From contig NZ_CAJHAD010000001.1 in NCBI RefSeq assembly GCF_904846285.1, positions 62,001-126,000 of the forward strand: a stretch of DNA of 64,000 nucleotides. Reading direction: 5' to 3'. Under the pieces are notes generated by a model. The model did no database searches, was not told the origin of the DNA, and saw only the letters and a list, made by a program, of their open reading frames with translations. This DNA comes from Psychrobacter immobilis (GTDB lineage: Bacteria; Pseudomonadota; Gammaproteobacteria; Pseudomonadales; Moraxellaceae). Each line of letters starts with the position of its first letter. The stretch's first letter is position 1. This document shows, piece by piece, positions 30,895 to 40,432 of this stretch. A program made the translations under genes and the position numbers.

Positions 30895-31800
30895 CTATAG
30901 TCTCCTTGGTGGGGTGTAAAAAACGAAAATTTAATTGTTAAAATAATTAAAGATGGGGCAACTAACTTGTTATCTTACGAACTTTGTATTTTACTAAAAC
31001 CTAAACCTAGTTCTTATTGTCACTATATCAAGCTTGTATGACATCAAATATGACAGTTTGCATGATCTAGTCAATTTAATATCGCTCAAACTAGGTTGCC
31101 GCTTAATCATATAATCTTACTTACCCTAAACAAACCTGCCTATTAATACAAGGGGATTACTGAACTTGCCAGTTAAAAATTATTCAGGTAAAAGCTAGTG
31201 GGTAAAAATATGTGCTAACTATTAAATGATTATAATTAAGTAACCGTAGCTAGCTGATAGTAGTATTTATTAAAAATGTTCTATGCTTAGAAAGTATCTA
31301 TGAAAGCGTTGAGTATTTATGGGTCAGCGGTGGCATATTTAATGATAAGAGGTGTTACAATAATCAATGCTGTCTATCTATAAAATAGGCGATGAGAAGA
31401 TAGTTTATGATGGTTTATTGTCCACTCAATCGTATCTGCTATCCCGACTTATTTTCAAAATACTTTTATTATTAAGCGTTTAGACTCATTATATTTAATG
31501 CTAAAAGCTTGTTTTTACAGTCTTGGCTGTATTTGGTCTACGGCAATCACTATAACTGCCTTACCAAGATTTATCTAATTTATGATTATTATCTTGGGTA
31601 TTTTATTTGGTTATAGTGTATATAAAACAATGGCTTATGATGGTTAAACTAGGTTATAATAGAGGTATTCTAGAAGAATTCAGTAAAAAATATACTTATA
31701 TTATGCTGTTATAGTAGGTTTAGTTAAAATAACAGTGCGAAAAATACCAAGTTTGCTCAAGCTTATTGTGGTATTTATTCTAAGGCAAAGAGAAAAATAT
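30895..31800. other. 906-bp divergent intergenic region
   Basis: The longest gene-free stretch in the window, between aceA (minus) and the LysR gene (plus). It is AT-rich, and I found no gene or RNA. It contains the TATGACA direct repeat near aceA. TATAAT at 31655-31660 could be the -10 of the LysR gene, but the -35 is poor. Confidence 0.4.
31037..31055. promoter_or_regulatory. Direct repeat upstream of aceA
   Basis: TATGACA-TCAAA-TATGACA: two identical 7-bp units with a 12-bp period, about 145-160 bp upstream of the aceA start. A candidate regulator site. Confidence 0.35.
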
Positions 31801-32790
31801 ATGAATTTGCAGCGGGTTGATTTGAATTTATTGGTACATTTAGATGTGCTGCTTCGCGAAAAAAATGTGACACGTGCTGCTGAGCAGCTTGGCATTACCC
31901 AGCCTGCGATGAGTAATATTTTGCGACGTTTACGCAAACTGTTTAATGACCCATTATTGGTACGTTCATCAGAAGGTATGACGCCAACTGAGCGTGCGCT
32001 TGAGCTGCAACCACGCATTCGTGAGATACTGGCAGATTTGACCCAAGTGCTTGAGCCGCGTACCGAGTTTCGCCCTTATAGCACCTCCCGCGTTTTCCGT
32101 ATTATGACTTCAGACTACGCTGAGGCGACTTTGGTGCCAAAACTGGTTAAAGCACTGCGTTCTGAAGCGCCCAATGTTATTTTGGATTTCTTGACGCCAT
32201 CTGACGTTTCATACAGAGATATGGAGCAGGGGCGGGTAGATTTGGCAATCAACCGCTTTAACGAGATTCCACAAAGCTTCCATCAAGTATTGGTATGGCG
32301 TGATACCTTTAGCTGCCTACTGTCTTCTGAAAGTCCTTATGCTCATCGCTTTAATCTCAAAAACTATCTAAAAGCTCAACATGTTTGGGTGTCTAAAACT
32401 GGTATGGGTGTGGGCTTTGGGGTTAATCCAGAAAAATCTGGCGGACTTGGCTCTATCGATCAGGCGCTGCAACGCTTAGGGCAAAAACGCCAAATCAGTG
32501 TTTTTACCCGCCATTATCAAATGCCCGCTATGCTCGCGGCAAATAAGGATTTGGTTGCAACCTTGCCCACTCGGGTGGCAAAAATGCAGGCAAATAACGA
32601 CAGTATCATCATGGAAGAACCGCCATTCTTTATCCCAGAGTTTGAGCTGACCATGGCATGGTCGCCTTTATTGCAGCATCATCCAGCCCATCGCTGGTTG
32701 CGTCAGCTTATCATGCACGTTGCTCGCCAAATCGTCGATGATGAAGAGAATCCACCGCAAGAGATACCAATTATTAATCACTTATTCTAA
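31801..32790 (+). CDS. LysR-family transcriptional regulator
   Basis: A 329-aa LysR-type regulator. The start at ATG 31801 gives the classic opening MNLQRVDLNLLVHLDVLLREKNVTRAAEQLGITQPAMSN, the winged helix-turn-helix. An extended frame to 31735 lacks support. RLRKLFNDPLLVRSSEGMTPTERALEL completes the DNA-binding domain, and the remainder is the periplasmic-binding-protein-like effector domain (FRIMTSDYAEATLVPKL onward). The N-terminal pattern is closest to the NodD/LinR group. It is divergent from aceA across 906 bp and upstream of an SSADH gene in the same direction. Either could be a target; no effector can be assigned. Confidence 0.9.
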   Translation: MNLQRVDLNLLVHLDVLLREKNVTRAAEQLGITQPAMSNILRRLRKLFNDPLLVRSSEGMTPTERALELQPRIREILADLTQVLEPRTEFRPYSTSRVFRIMTSDYAEATLVPKLVKALRSEAPNVILDFLTPSDVSYRDMEQGRVDLAINRFNEIPQSFHQVLVWRDTFSCLLSSESPYAHRFNLKNYLKAQHVWVSKTGMGVGFGVNPEKSGGLGSIDQALQRLGQKRQISVFTRHYQMPAMLAANKDLVATLPTRVAKMQANNDSIIMEEPPFFIPEFELTMAWSPLLQHHPAHRWLRQLIMHVARQIVDDEENPPQEIPIINHLF

Positions 32791-33186
32791 TGCGCTAACA
32801 ATAAAATTAGCATTTAATAACGCAAAAAAGCCAGCCCATGTCTCATGTGCTGGTTTTTTTTATTTGTCTACTTTCTTGGTGATTTAGCTTTTAAGCTTTA
32901 CCTATCATTCAAGCTTATAAGGTCATTTAAGATTATAAGGTTCCAGATAGTTTTTATAAGACTGTCACATTATTAACATCATACGCACACTTCTTTATAA
33001 CTTGTAAACCTATAGCCAATACATTTTGTTATGCTAAATAGACGTTAAGAAAAAAGACAATTATAGCGGGCATTGTTAAGTGATTCGATAATATCGACTT
33101 ATTTGATGATAGATTGTTTTTTAACAATTGTGCCTCGCTGATTAAGTATTCATTAAATAATAATCAAATAAATAAGGATAACTATC
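32791..33186. other. Intergenic region between the LysR gene and SSADH
   Basis: 396 bp. It holds the LysR gene terminator and an imperfect repeat of TTATAAGG near 32915 and 32933. No clear promoter or small gene was seen. Confidence 0.35.
32824..32862 (+). terminator. Terminator after the LysR gene
   Basis: CCAGC-C-CATG pairs with CATG-T-GCTGG, with A and T runs on the flanks. Confidence 0.8.
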
Positions 33187-34575
33187 ATGGCAGATATTAC
33201 TACTGTGAACCCAGCGACGGGTAAAGACATTAAAGACTATACTTATATGAGTAGCGATGAAGTCAATAAAATCATCGATGCCTCGCACAAAGCCTTTTCA
33301 GAATGGCGTTTGGTCAGTGCCGATGAGCGTGCCAAAGTAATCAACTCGATTGGCGATACGCTAATGAAGTATAAAGAAGAGCTCGCGAAGCTGATGACCG
33401 AAGAGCGCGGTAAGACGTTAGAGGCGAGCTTAGGCGAAGTAGATCTATGTAAAGCAATTTGTGATTTCACCGCTGCTGAAGGAATTGCCGCTCTAGCGAA
33501 TGATGAGCGCGATATTGAAGGTATTAAAAAAGGTTTGATTAGCTACAATCCTATCGGCATTATCTATGGTATCCAGCCATGGAACTTTCCCGCTTATCAA
33601 GTATTCCGCTACACCATTGCTAATTTAATGGCTGGTAATAGTATCCTGCTTAAGCACGCCTCAAACGTAACAGGTTCAGGGTTGTTGATTGAAAAAATCA
33701 TGCATGAGTCTGATTTACCAAACGATTTGTTCCGTACGCTCATCATTAATCATGATCAGTCAGAGCAAGTCATTGAGCACGAAAAAGTACGCGGTGTTAC
33801 CTTAACCGGTAGTGATGTCGCCGGCCGAGTGGTAGCGCAGCAAGCGGCTAAAGTGCTGAAAAAGACCGTTATGGAGCTTGGTTCGAACGATGCCTTTATC
33901 GTATTAGAAGATGCGGACTTGGATTTAGCGGCTACTACTTGTGCGCATGCACGTTTATACAATAACGGTGAAACTTGTATCGCAGCTAAACGTTTTGTGG
34001 TCGTCGATAGTGTTTACGATAAATTCCGTGATCTGGTTATTGAGAAATTCAACAGCTACAAGGTCGGCGATCCAATGGAAGAATCGACTGACGTAGGTCC
34101 GATGTCAAGCAGCAAGCAGCGTGATGAGTTGCATAAGCAAGTGCAAGAAAGTGTCAGCAAAGGTGCGACCATTACTTTAGGTGGTGAAGTACCTGATAAG
34201 CCGGGTGCCTTTTATCCACCAACGATTTTGGAAAATATCAAACCAGATCAACCTGCTTATAAAGATGAGTTATTTGGTCCGGTTGCGGCACTTATTCGTG
34301 CCAAAGACCAAGACGATGCTTTCAGAATTGCTAATGACAGCCGTTATGGACTGGGCGGTGCTATCTTTTCAAAGGACGAAGAGAAGGCAATTAATTTAGC
34401 CCAGCAGCATTTTGACACCGGTATGGTTTACATCAATGGCTATAACTTAGTCAATCCAGGATTGCCATTTGGTGGTGTTAAAGACTCAGGTTATGGTCGT
34501 GAGCATGGTGGCTTTGGTATCAAAGAGTTTGTCAATATCAAAGCTGTGCACGTGGTTGGTAAAAAACCTATTTAA
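33187..34575 (+). CDS. NAD(P)-dependent succinate-semialdehyde dehydrogenase
   Basis: A 462-aa aldehyde dehydrogenase matching the Sad/YneI-type succinate-semialdehyde dehydrogenases: it opens ITTVNPATGKDIKDY, has the nucleotide-binding GIQPWNFPAYQVFR and LTGSDVAGR, general base E230 in MELGSNDAFIVLEDAD, and nucleophile C264 in NNGETCIAAKRF. The ending PFGGVKDSGYGREHGGFGIKEFVNIKAV is typical. It oxidises succinic semialdehyde to succinate; other short semialdehydes are possible. ATAAGGATAACTATC precedes the ATG. There is no GABA transaminase next to it. The LysR gene upstream may regulate it. Confidence 0.88.
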   Translation: MADITTVNPATGKDIKDYTYMSSDEVNKIIDASHKAFSEWRLVSADERAKVINSIGDTLMKYKEELAKLMTEERGKTLEASLGEVDLCKAICDFTAAEGIAALANDERDIEGIKKGLISYNPIGIIYGIQPWNFPAYQVFRYTIANLMAGNSILLKHASNVTGSGLLIEKIMHESDLPNDLFRTLIINHDQSEQVIEHEKVRGVTLTGSDVAGRVVAQQAAKVLKKTVMELGSNDAFIVLEDADLDLAATTCAHARLYNNGETCIAAKRFVVVDSVYDKFRDLVIEKFNSYKVGDPMEESTDVGPMSSSKQRDELHKQVQESVSKGATITLGGEVPDKPGAFYPPTILENIKPDQPAYKDELFGPVAALIRAKDQDDAFRIANDSRYGLGGAIFSKDEEKAINLAQQHFDTGMVYINGYNLVNPGLPFGGVKDSGYGREHGGFGIKEFVNIKAVHVVGKKPI

Positions 34576-34604
34576 TTATTAAAATGTTTTAGCCTTGTTT
34601 TTTT

Positions 34605-34638
34605 AAATGCCTTGTTATTCAGTAATGGGGCATTTTTT
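34605..34638 (+). terminator. Terminator after SSADH
   Basis: AAATGCC pairs with GGCATTT and is followed by a run of T residues. Confidence 0.65.
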
Positions 34639-34670
34639 TTGCTATAAATTACCGATCATTTAAGCACATA

Positions 34671-34702
34671 AAAAAAGCAGAACCATAACCGGTTCTGCTT
34701 TT
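34671..34702. terminator. Terminator downstream of purN
   Basis: AAAAGCAGAACC and GGTTCTGCTTTT form a perfect stem around ATAACC. It is bidirectional and serves purM-purN on the minus strand. Confidence 0.85.
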
Positions 34703-34738
34703 CTATAAAATATAGCTCTATATTTAAGGCTTCAGTGC

Positions 34739-35428
34739 CTAATTATTTATCCATAGCTTTAAAGGTAAAGCGGGTAAATAAGATGATTCAGCATTATTAT
34801 GCGGATTATTCAGATCAATGATACCTTTAGCAATCAGTAATATCGTCCATGGTAGCAGTTGATGTTCACCCTGTTGTACGCGTGCTTGTAGGCTATCAGC
34901 AGTGTCTTTTTGATTGACTTCAAGCAGGGCTTGGGTCAAAACAGCACCGGCATCAAGCTCGGCGGTGACCACATGGATACTACAGCCATGGTTGCGTTCA
35001 CCAGTTTGTATGGCACGCTGATGGGTATCGAGACCCTTATAAGCAGGCAGCAGAGCAGGATGCAGATTAATCATCGGCGCAGGGGCATTCTCGATAAATG
35101 CGCCACTTAATACGCGCATAAAGCCCGCTAAGACAATCAAATCAGGCTGCCAAGCGCTTAGCTGCGCGCTGGCATGGGTTTCAAAGGTTTTGATGCCCAT
35201 GCGTTTGCCGCTCGCAACGTGTGACAGCACAGCGACTGGAATAGATGCGTCATTGGCACGTGTGATGGCATAAGCGTCTTCACGGTTACTGATGACACCT
35301 ACTATTTCAATCGGTAATGCCCCAGCTTGCATGGCATTAATCAATACTTGCAGGTTGCTACCACTACCAGATACCAGAACGGCAATGCGTAACGACTTAT
35401 TATTAACTTTTGTCTGACTGTCTAACAT
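34739..35428 (-). CDS. purN: Phosphoribosylglycinamide formyltransferase
   Basis: Transfers a formyl group from 10-formyl-THF to GAR in purine synthesis. The 229-aa protein has LRIAVLVSGSGSNLQ (phosphate loop), LAGFMRVL, the catalytic Asn-His pair in MINLHPALLPAYKG, and the catalytic Asp in TAELDAGAVLTQ. Its ATG overlaps the purM stop by one base (TAATG), so the two genes are translationally coupled in a purM-purN operon. It carries short N- and C-terminal extensions compared with the ~212-aa E. coli protein. Confidence 0.96.
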   Translation of the reverse strand: MLDSQTKVNNKSLRIAVLVSGSGSNLQVLINAMQAGALPIEIVGVISNREDAYAITRANDASIPVAVLSHVASGKRMGIKTFETHASAQLSAWQPDLIVLAGFMRVLSGAFIENAPAPMINLHPALLPAYKGLDTHQRAIQTGERNHGCSIHVVTAELDAGAVLTQALLEVNQKDTADSLQARVQQGEHQLLPWTILLIAKGIIDLNNPHNNAESSYLPALPLKLWINN

Positions 35429-36477
35429 TAATGGTACACCACGGCGTCCGCTTCACGGCTAACCATCTCGCCTAACTTCCATGCCTTTTCACCAGCATCG
35501 GTCAAGGTTTGAATAGCAGCATCTGCTTTATCTTTAGGGACAACGATGACAAAACCAACACCGCAGTTAAAGGTACGGTACATCTCGCTTTGCTCGATAT
35601 TACCTTGGGTTTGTAGCCAAGTGAACAGCTCTGAGAACTTCCAGCTGTTGGTATCAATGCTAGCGGCTAGATTCTCCGGTAGTACACGTGGTAAATTATC
35701 CGTTAAACCGCCGCCGGTGATATGTGACATGGCATGTAAAGATGAGCTACCAAGAGTGTCTTGCAATGCTCTAATCGCTTTAACATAAATGCGAGTAGGT
35801 GCCATTAGTGCGTCTTGAATAGGCTGGCCGTCTAATTGCTCATTGCTAATAGTAATATCAACGCCGCTGACTTCGATGACTTTACGTACCAATGAATAAC
35901 CGTTTGAATGCGCGCCACTTGAGGCAAGGGCGATTAATACATCGCCTTCTGCCACGTTTTCACCAGTGATAACTTCCGCTTCTTCGACTACGCCGACGCA
36001 GAATCCCGCTAGGTCATAATCATCATCTTGATACATGCCAGGCATCTCAGCCGTTTCGCCACCGATAAGTGCGCAATTTGATAATTTACAGCCTTCACCA
36101 ATGCCAGTGACAACAGTAGCAGCAACATCGACATCAAGCTTGCCTGTCGCATAATAATCTAAGAAGAATAATGGCTCAGCACCGCAAACCAATAAATCGT
36201 TTACGCACATAGCAACCAAGTCGATACCGATAGTGTCATGACGGTTTAATTGTAATGCCAGTTTAAGCTTGGTGCCGACACCATCAGTACCCGAAACCAA
36301 TAACGGTGAGGTGTAACCAGTCGGAATACGACAAAGCGCCCCAAAACCGCCAAGTCCGCCCACAACCTCAGGACGAGAGGTGGCTTTTGCCACTGATTTA
36401 ATACGCTGTACCAACGCATCGCCAGCATCAATATCAACGCCAGCATCTTTGTAGCTTAAAGAAGGCTTGTTACTCAT
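35428..36477 (-). CDS. purM: Phosphoribosylformylglycinamidine cyclo-ligase
   Basis: AIR synthetase, which uses ATP to close the imidazole ring of FGAM. The product begins [23 protein letters not shown] with ATG 36477, well spaced from GTGAG; an alternative ATG two codons earlier (36483) is too close to it. Family segments include [71 protein letters not shown] and [17 protein letters not shown]. The gene is coupled to purN. The divergent permease-hda pair upstream matches the arrangement in pseudomonads. No PurR operator was recognised. Confidence 0.97.
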   Translation of the reverse strand: MSNKPSLSYKDAGVDIDAGDALVQRIKSVAKATSRPEVVGGLGGFGALCRIPTGYTSPLLVSGTDGVGTKLKLALQLNRHDTIGIDLVAMCVNDLLVCGAEPLFFLDYYATGKLDVDVAATVVTGIGEGCKLSNCALIGGETAEMPGMYQDDDYDLAGFCVGVVEEAEVITGENVAEGDVLIALASSGAHSNGYSLVRKVIEVSGVDITISNEQLDGQPIQDALMAPTRIYVKAIRALQDTLGSSSLHAMSHITGGGLTDNLPRVLPENLAASIDTNSWKFSELFTWLQTQGNIEQSEMYRTFNCGVGFVIVVPKDKADAAIQTLTDAGEKAWKLGEMVSREADAVVYH

Positions 36478-36851
36478 GGTCATCTCACAAATTTTATAGG
36501 GAATGAAGGTCTGTCAGTAGAAAAGCGGATCGGTCGTGTTAATTTCGCAGATAGTGCGCGCATTATACCCAAAAATGACCCTTGCCCGCAAAGCAACTTA
36601 GCAATATTTGGCTGATATTTGAAGAAGATTGCTAATAAAGACTGTATCAGGCTCAATAAAAAATTAAGAAACAAAAAATGACTGCTTTTTTGTTGGACTC
36701 TGCGATAATAGAACGCCAAAGTCGTTGGCAAAACCTACGACAATGACACTGCTAAATAACATCATAAATATAAAGTTGCTAACGACATAACTTGATTAAA
36801 AACCATCATAAGCCAGCATTTTACATTGACTTAATCGTAGGGTTACCCTTA
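36478..36851. other. Divergent intergenic region between purM and the permease gene
   Basis: 374 bp with an AT-rich middle. A TTG-initiated extension of the permease frame (from 36792) runs into it but has no ribosome-binding site. No clear promoter pair was identified. Confidence 0.35.
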
Positions 36852-37958
36852 ATGATAAACCAACCAATAGATCCCTTTTTCCGGCGCTTATTCATCGTCG
36901 TTGCGATTGTTGTGACCGTGTTTTTATTGTATTTGATGATGCCGGTTATCGTACCGTTTATCGTTGCCTTTGTACTGGCTTATTTATTCAATCCGCTGGT
37001 CAAGCGTTTATCAAAATATATCAAGCGTTGGATGGCGATTATTATTGTTTATTCGACCATTACGCTTGGTATGGTGCTGCTGCTTTGGTGGTTAATACCA
37101 ACCTTATGGCACCAACTGCAAGCGGCGTGGGAATATCTGCCCAAAGTATTAAATTGGTATAACCAAGTTGTGCGTGAGTGGTTTGCCAATAATAGCCGCA
37201 TTCGTCTGCCAGAACTAGAAGCTAAAGGTTTTTCTGAAACCTTGGTTGATTATATGCAGACCAATTACAAGTTTGCTGACGCCAGTACTATGATGAGTCA
37301 AATACTGGCTTCTAGTATGAATTTTATCAATAATGCTGGCTTGATTGTCTTGGTGCCGATTTTAACCTTTTATTTCTTGTTTAATTGGGACAAGCGTTTA
37401 CAGACGTGGCGGCTCGCTATTCCGGCGGCTTATAATGAAAAAGTCGTTCAGATTGCCAAAGAATGTGATCAGGCGCTGATGGCATTTATTAAGGGCCAGC
37501 TGTTGGTCATGGTACTACTGGGCGCGATTTATGCGATACAGTTGCAGCTTATCGGACTTGAGCTTGGCTTGATTATTGGTATGGTCGCTGGGGTTGCTAG
37601 CTTTGTTCCGTACTTGGGTTTTGGTATCGGTTTTATTTCCGCGATTATTGCCTGTCTGTTCCAGTTTGGCTTAGACTGGACTTATCTAGCGTTGATTGTT
37701 GGGGCATTTTTAGTAGGGCAAGCGGCAGAAGGTTATGTTTTGCAGCCACTATTGTTAGGTGACAAGATTGGTCTGTCACCGTTATGGGTTATCTTTGCGG
37801 TATTGGCAGGGGCAAGTTTACTGGGTTTTGTTGGTATGCTTATCGCGTTACCGGTGTCCGCTGTGCTTAATGTTTTATTCCGTCATCTGTATGCTTATTA
37901 CCAATCTACTGACTTTTATAAAGGTCGTAAACAGTTGGCTTTATTTGAAGAAAAATAA
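36852..37958 (+). CDS. AI-2E family transporter (PerM-like permease)
   Basis: A 368-aa inner-membrane protein of the AI-2 exporter/PerM superfamily. The start is ATG 36852 (MINQPIDPFFRRLF); the reading frame extends 20 codons upstream only to a TTG. Several hydrophobic helices occur in pairs: FIVVAIVVTVFLLYLMMPVI near the N-terminus, AIIIVYSTITLGMVLLLWW, and a C-terminal block with the family motif ASFVPYLGFGIGFISAIIACL and GDKIGLSPLWVIFAVLAGASLLGFVGMLIALP. The transported substrate is not known. It precedes hda, as in pseudomonads and Acinetobacter. Confidence 0.9.
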   Translation: MINQPIDPFFRRLFIVVAIVVTVFLLYLMMPVIVPFIVAFVLAYLFNPLVKRLSKYIKRWMAIIIVYSTITLGMVLLLWWLIPTLWHQLQAAWEYLPKVLNWYNQVVREWFANNSRIRLPELEAKGFSETLVDYMQTNYKFADASTMMSQILASSMNFINNAGLIVLVPILTFYFLFNWDKRLQTWRLAIPAAYNEKVVQIAKECDQALMAFIKGQLLVMVLLGAIYAIQLQLIGLELGLIIGMVAGVASFVPYLGFGIGFISAIIACLFQFGLDWTYLALIVGAFLVGQAAEGYVLQPLLLGDKIGLSPLWVIFAVLAGASLLGFVGMLIALPVSAVLNVLFRHLYAYYQSTDFYKGRKQLALFEEK

Positions 37959-38154
37959 ATTTATAATAAAGTGACCTTGTAGCGCTTTTTTTTGCTAGTT
38001 AAGTGTGAATTTTAGCACCTCATCAATCATTTATAATTTATTGTAAAATGGATAAATAGGGATTGATTGGGCTTAATGGGTAAAAGACTTGTCAGTCATT
38101 TTGCAAATATGTTATATATAGGCGCAGTATCAACGGTATTTGCCGTTACTAGGT

Positions 38155-38187
38155 TGGCTTTGCTAAGTGTAAAAGTTAGCAAAGCCA
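38155..38187. repeat. Hairpin upstream of hda
   Basis: TGGCTTTGCTAA and TTAGCAAAGCCA form a perfect 12-bp stem with a 9-nt loop, 66 bp before hda. No T run follows in either direction, so it may be a processing or protective structure in a permease-hda transcript. Confidence 0.45.
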
Positions 38188-38252
38188 GTTTACAGAATAT
38201 TAGTCGTTTAGCCTTTTTAGTGATTGCGCTACGCAAACCGAGTTGATGATTC

Positions 38253-39056
38253 ATGGCAGAAGCACAGCTAAGTCTCAATCTGGACATTAAGCATGATGCG
38301 AGTCTCAGCGACTTTGCCGGTCCGGGTTGGATATCTATTATCGATGCAGTGCGGCAGCTCCATGTCGGCCTGATTGGTCAGCTGTACCTATTTGGCAGCC
38401 CAGAGACGGGCAAGTCGCACTTATTATCCGCCATTTGTGAGTCGTTTATTGAGATGGACAAATCGGCAATTTGTCTGTCATTGAATGAGCTGATTCATAC
38501 CGATGTCAATGTTCTATCCTCTCTAGAGAATTTTTCCCTGCTTGCGATTGATGATTTAGAGGTGCTTGAGCAAAGCAGTCAATGGCAAGAAGCATTGTTT
38601 CACCTGATTAATCGTAGCCGAGAAGGGCAGCGTCAGCTGATTTTTGCTTCTAACAAACCGGCGACCGAATTACCATTTCAGCTAACAGACTTGCTTACCC
38701 GTTTGGCGCAATCGCCAAGCTTTAAAGTGCCGACAGGTCACGACTTGGCAGACCGTCAGGCATTGTTGCAATCTATCTTACGCCGGCGTGGTTGGCAGTT
38801 CGATGAGCGCATTATTGATTATTTGCTTACTGAAGGCCCGCATCGTATCGGCGCTATGATGGACGTACTGAACTATATCCAGCCTATGTTCTCCAATCTT
38901 GGGCGTAGTAATATATCCAAAGCGGTCATCAGTGATGCGCTGCGCACCATCGATGAACAAACGCTTGCCGCCGAGCTTGCCGATATCGCCCAAGAAACGC
39001 AAGTAGATAATGAGGTCGCCAATCAAGACCAACATACTATGCCGCTCGATTTTTAA
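38253..39056 (+). CDS. hda: DnaA regulatory inactivator Hda
   Basis: A DnaA-paralog AAA+ protein that, bound to the DNA clamp, stimulates ATP hydrolysis by DnaA after initiation. The 267-aa sequence has an N-terminal clamp-binding motif QLSLNL (residues 5-10), Walker A FGSPETGKSHLLSAI, Walker B SLLAIDDLEVLE, sensor 1 LIFASNKPATELP, and LTRLAQSPSFKVPTGHDLADRQALL leading into the lid domain. A C-terminal tail of about 30 residues (after ALRTIDEQTLAAELADI) is longer than in E. coli Hda (~233 aa). The position after a PerM-like permease is typical. Confidence 0.92.
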   Translation: MAEAQLSLNLDIKHDASLSDFAGPGWISIIDAVRQLHVGLIGQLYLFGSPETGKSHLLSAICESFIEMDKSAICLSLNELIHTDVNVLSSLENFSLLAIDDLEVLEQSSQWQEALFHLINRSREGQRQLIFASNKPATELPFQLTDLLTRLAQSPSFKVPTGHDLADRQALLQSILRRRGWQFDERIIDYLLTEGPHRIGAMMDVLNYIQPMFSNLGRSNISKAVISDALRTIDEQTLAAELADIAQETQVDNEVANQDQHTMPLDF

Positions 39057-39122
39057 TCTTTAGTTTTTAACAATCATAAACACGCCCTTTATACCGCCAC
39101 CTTACTATCTCTGGAATAACTT

Positions 39123-39821
39123 ATGAAACCAAACGCTTCTTTGCTAAAAAAACTGACTGTTGGCTCGTTACTAATGACTGCTGGCTCAGTATCGATGTTA
39201 TCGCATGCTGCAGTGACCTTGCTGGTTGATGACCATATCAAAGTGACTGCGATTAATGGCCAAGAAATCCAGCAAAGCGCGTTTCAGCCATTGAAGAAGT
39301 CTTTTACTCTAGAGCCGGGTCAGCATGCGATTACCGCTAAATATGATCGTTTATATAACTTGCGCCGTGATGAACACGATTATTTGCGCTCGGGTAATGT
39401 GAGTGTGACGGCAGAATTGAAAGACAATCAAACCTACCGTCTCACCATGCCAAATCAGCCAGAAAAATATGAAGCGGCAAGAGAATATGCTAAGCGTCCA
39501 ACACTGGCAGTGCAGCAGAATAACACTATCGTGGCAAGCCAGCAGAGTCTAGGGGGTAATCAAGGTGGTTTGTTGTCAGGTTTGGGTAAAACATTGGGCG
39601 GCGTATTTGGTGGCGCTGATGATGCCGAGCTACAAAACCAACGTGCGATAGCTGCTTTAGGTCAACCTACTGCCAGCACTGTAAATACAGGCGCAGTGAC
39701 CACGATTTCGCAAACCACAAGCGCTGCTGCATCTACCAATACTTTAGATCAGTTTATGCAAATTTGGCTCCAAGCAACCCCAGCTGAGCGCGAGAAAATG
39801 CGTCAGTGGATTCAGAAGTAA
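39123..39821 (+). CDS. DUF2057 (YccT/CsgI-like) secreted protein
   Basis: A 232-aa protein with a signal peptide (basic start, GSLLMTAGSVSMLSHA, cleavage around residue 29). The DUF2057 pattern follows: AVTLLVDDHIKVTAINGQEIQQS, KKSFTLEPGQHAITAKYDRLYNLRRDEHDYLRSGNVSVTAEL and YRLTMPNQPEKYEAAREYAKRPTLAV. The C-terminal half is a low-complexity Gly/Gln/Ala/Thr region ending in a short helix, LDQFMQIWLQATPAEREKMRQWI. Some members of the family modulate curli assembly, but the role here is unknown. It is 66 bp after hda and followed by a terminator. Confidence 0.85.
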   Translation: MKPNASLLKKLTVGSLLMTAGSVSMLSHAAVTLLVDDHIKVTAINGQEIQQSAFQPLKKSFTLEPGQHAITAKYDRLYNLRRDEHDYLRSGNVSVTAELKDNQTYRLTMPNQPEKYEAAREYAKRPTLAVQQNNTIVASQQSLGGNQGGLLSGLGKTLGGVFGGADDAELQNQRAIAALGQPTASTVNTGAVTTISQTTSAAASTNTLDQFMQIWLQATPAEREKMRQWIQK

Positions 39822-39848
39822 AAAGTAATTAATTGGCAAACCCAGCGC

Positions 39849-39877
39849 AAAAAAAGCACCTATTAGGTGCTTTTTTC
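39849..39877. terminator. Bidirectional terminator
   Basis: AAAAAAGCACC-TATTA-GGTGCTTTTTT between the DUF2057 gene and the converging dps gene. Confidence 0.9.
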
Positions 39878-39943
39878 TTACTTATTCATTCACTAATGAC
39901 GTTTTTATAAACGGTAATTTAGTGATAACCGATTCTTCAGCAG

Positions 39944-40432
39944 TTATTTAGCCAAAAAAGCGTTATACATCCAAATCAGCTTTTCTTGCTGTTGTACGTA
40001 CTCATCAACTAAGTCAGCCGTACCTTGGTCTTCAGCTTTCTGTGCTAACGCTGACACTTCACGTTGCTCTTCAATCAGCGCTTGTAGGCCAGTCACCACG
40101 CCTTTCACACAAGCATTACCGTCTTTTACGTTTTTATCTTCTTGAATGCTAGTATGTTGGCTAAAGTCGCTATAAGCATGAAGCGGCGTGCCACCCAAGG
40201 TTAAAATACGTTCAGCGATTTCATCAATTTCAACTTGCAAATTGGTATACAGCTCTTCGAACTGTGGGTGCAAAGTGAAGAAATGCTCACCTTTTACGTT
40301 CCAGTGATAGCCACGTACGTTGATGTAAAACATATGATAGCTTGATAATAAATTGTTTAGCTTCGCAATCACTTCGCTCATATCTGCTTTTTCTAGACCG
40401 ATTTGGTTGGTCGCATTATTAGTATTACTCAT
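39944..40432 (-). CDS. dps: DNA-binding protein from starved cells (Dps) / ferritin-like miniferritin
   Basis: A 162-aa Dps-family dodecamer subunit that oxidises Fe(II) with peroxide, stores iron and may coat DNA. The inter-subunit ferroxidase site is complete: H43 in GYHWNVKGEHFF, H55 in LHPQF, D70 and E74 in VEIDEIAERILTLGG. The short N-terminal tail is Asn/Thr-rich with few lysines, so DNA binding through that tail is doubtful. ATAAGGATAATATT precedes the ATG. Stress control (OxyR, stationary phase) is usual for the family; no operator was identified here. Confidence 0.93.
   Translation of the reverse strand: MSNTNNATNQIGLEKADMSEVIAKLNNLLSSYHMFYINVRGYHWNVKGEHFFTLHPQFEELYTNLQVEIDEIAERILTLGGTPLHAYSDFSQHTSIQEDKNVKDGNACVKGVVTGLQALIEEQREVSALAQKAEDQGTADLVDEYVQQQEKLIWMYNAFLAK

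Noticed and set aside
38096-38287. 63-codon minus-strand frame upstream of hda
   Set aside because: It passes through the 12-bp hairpin and into hda, with no initiation signal.
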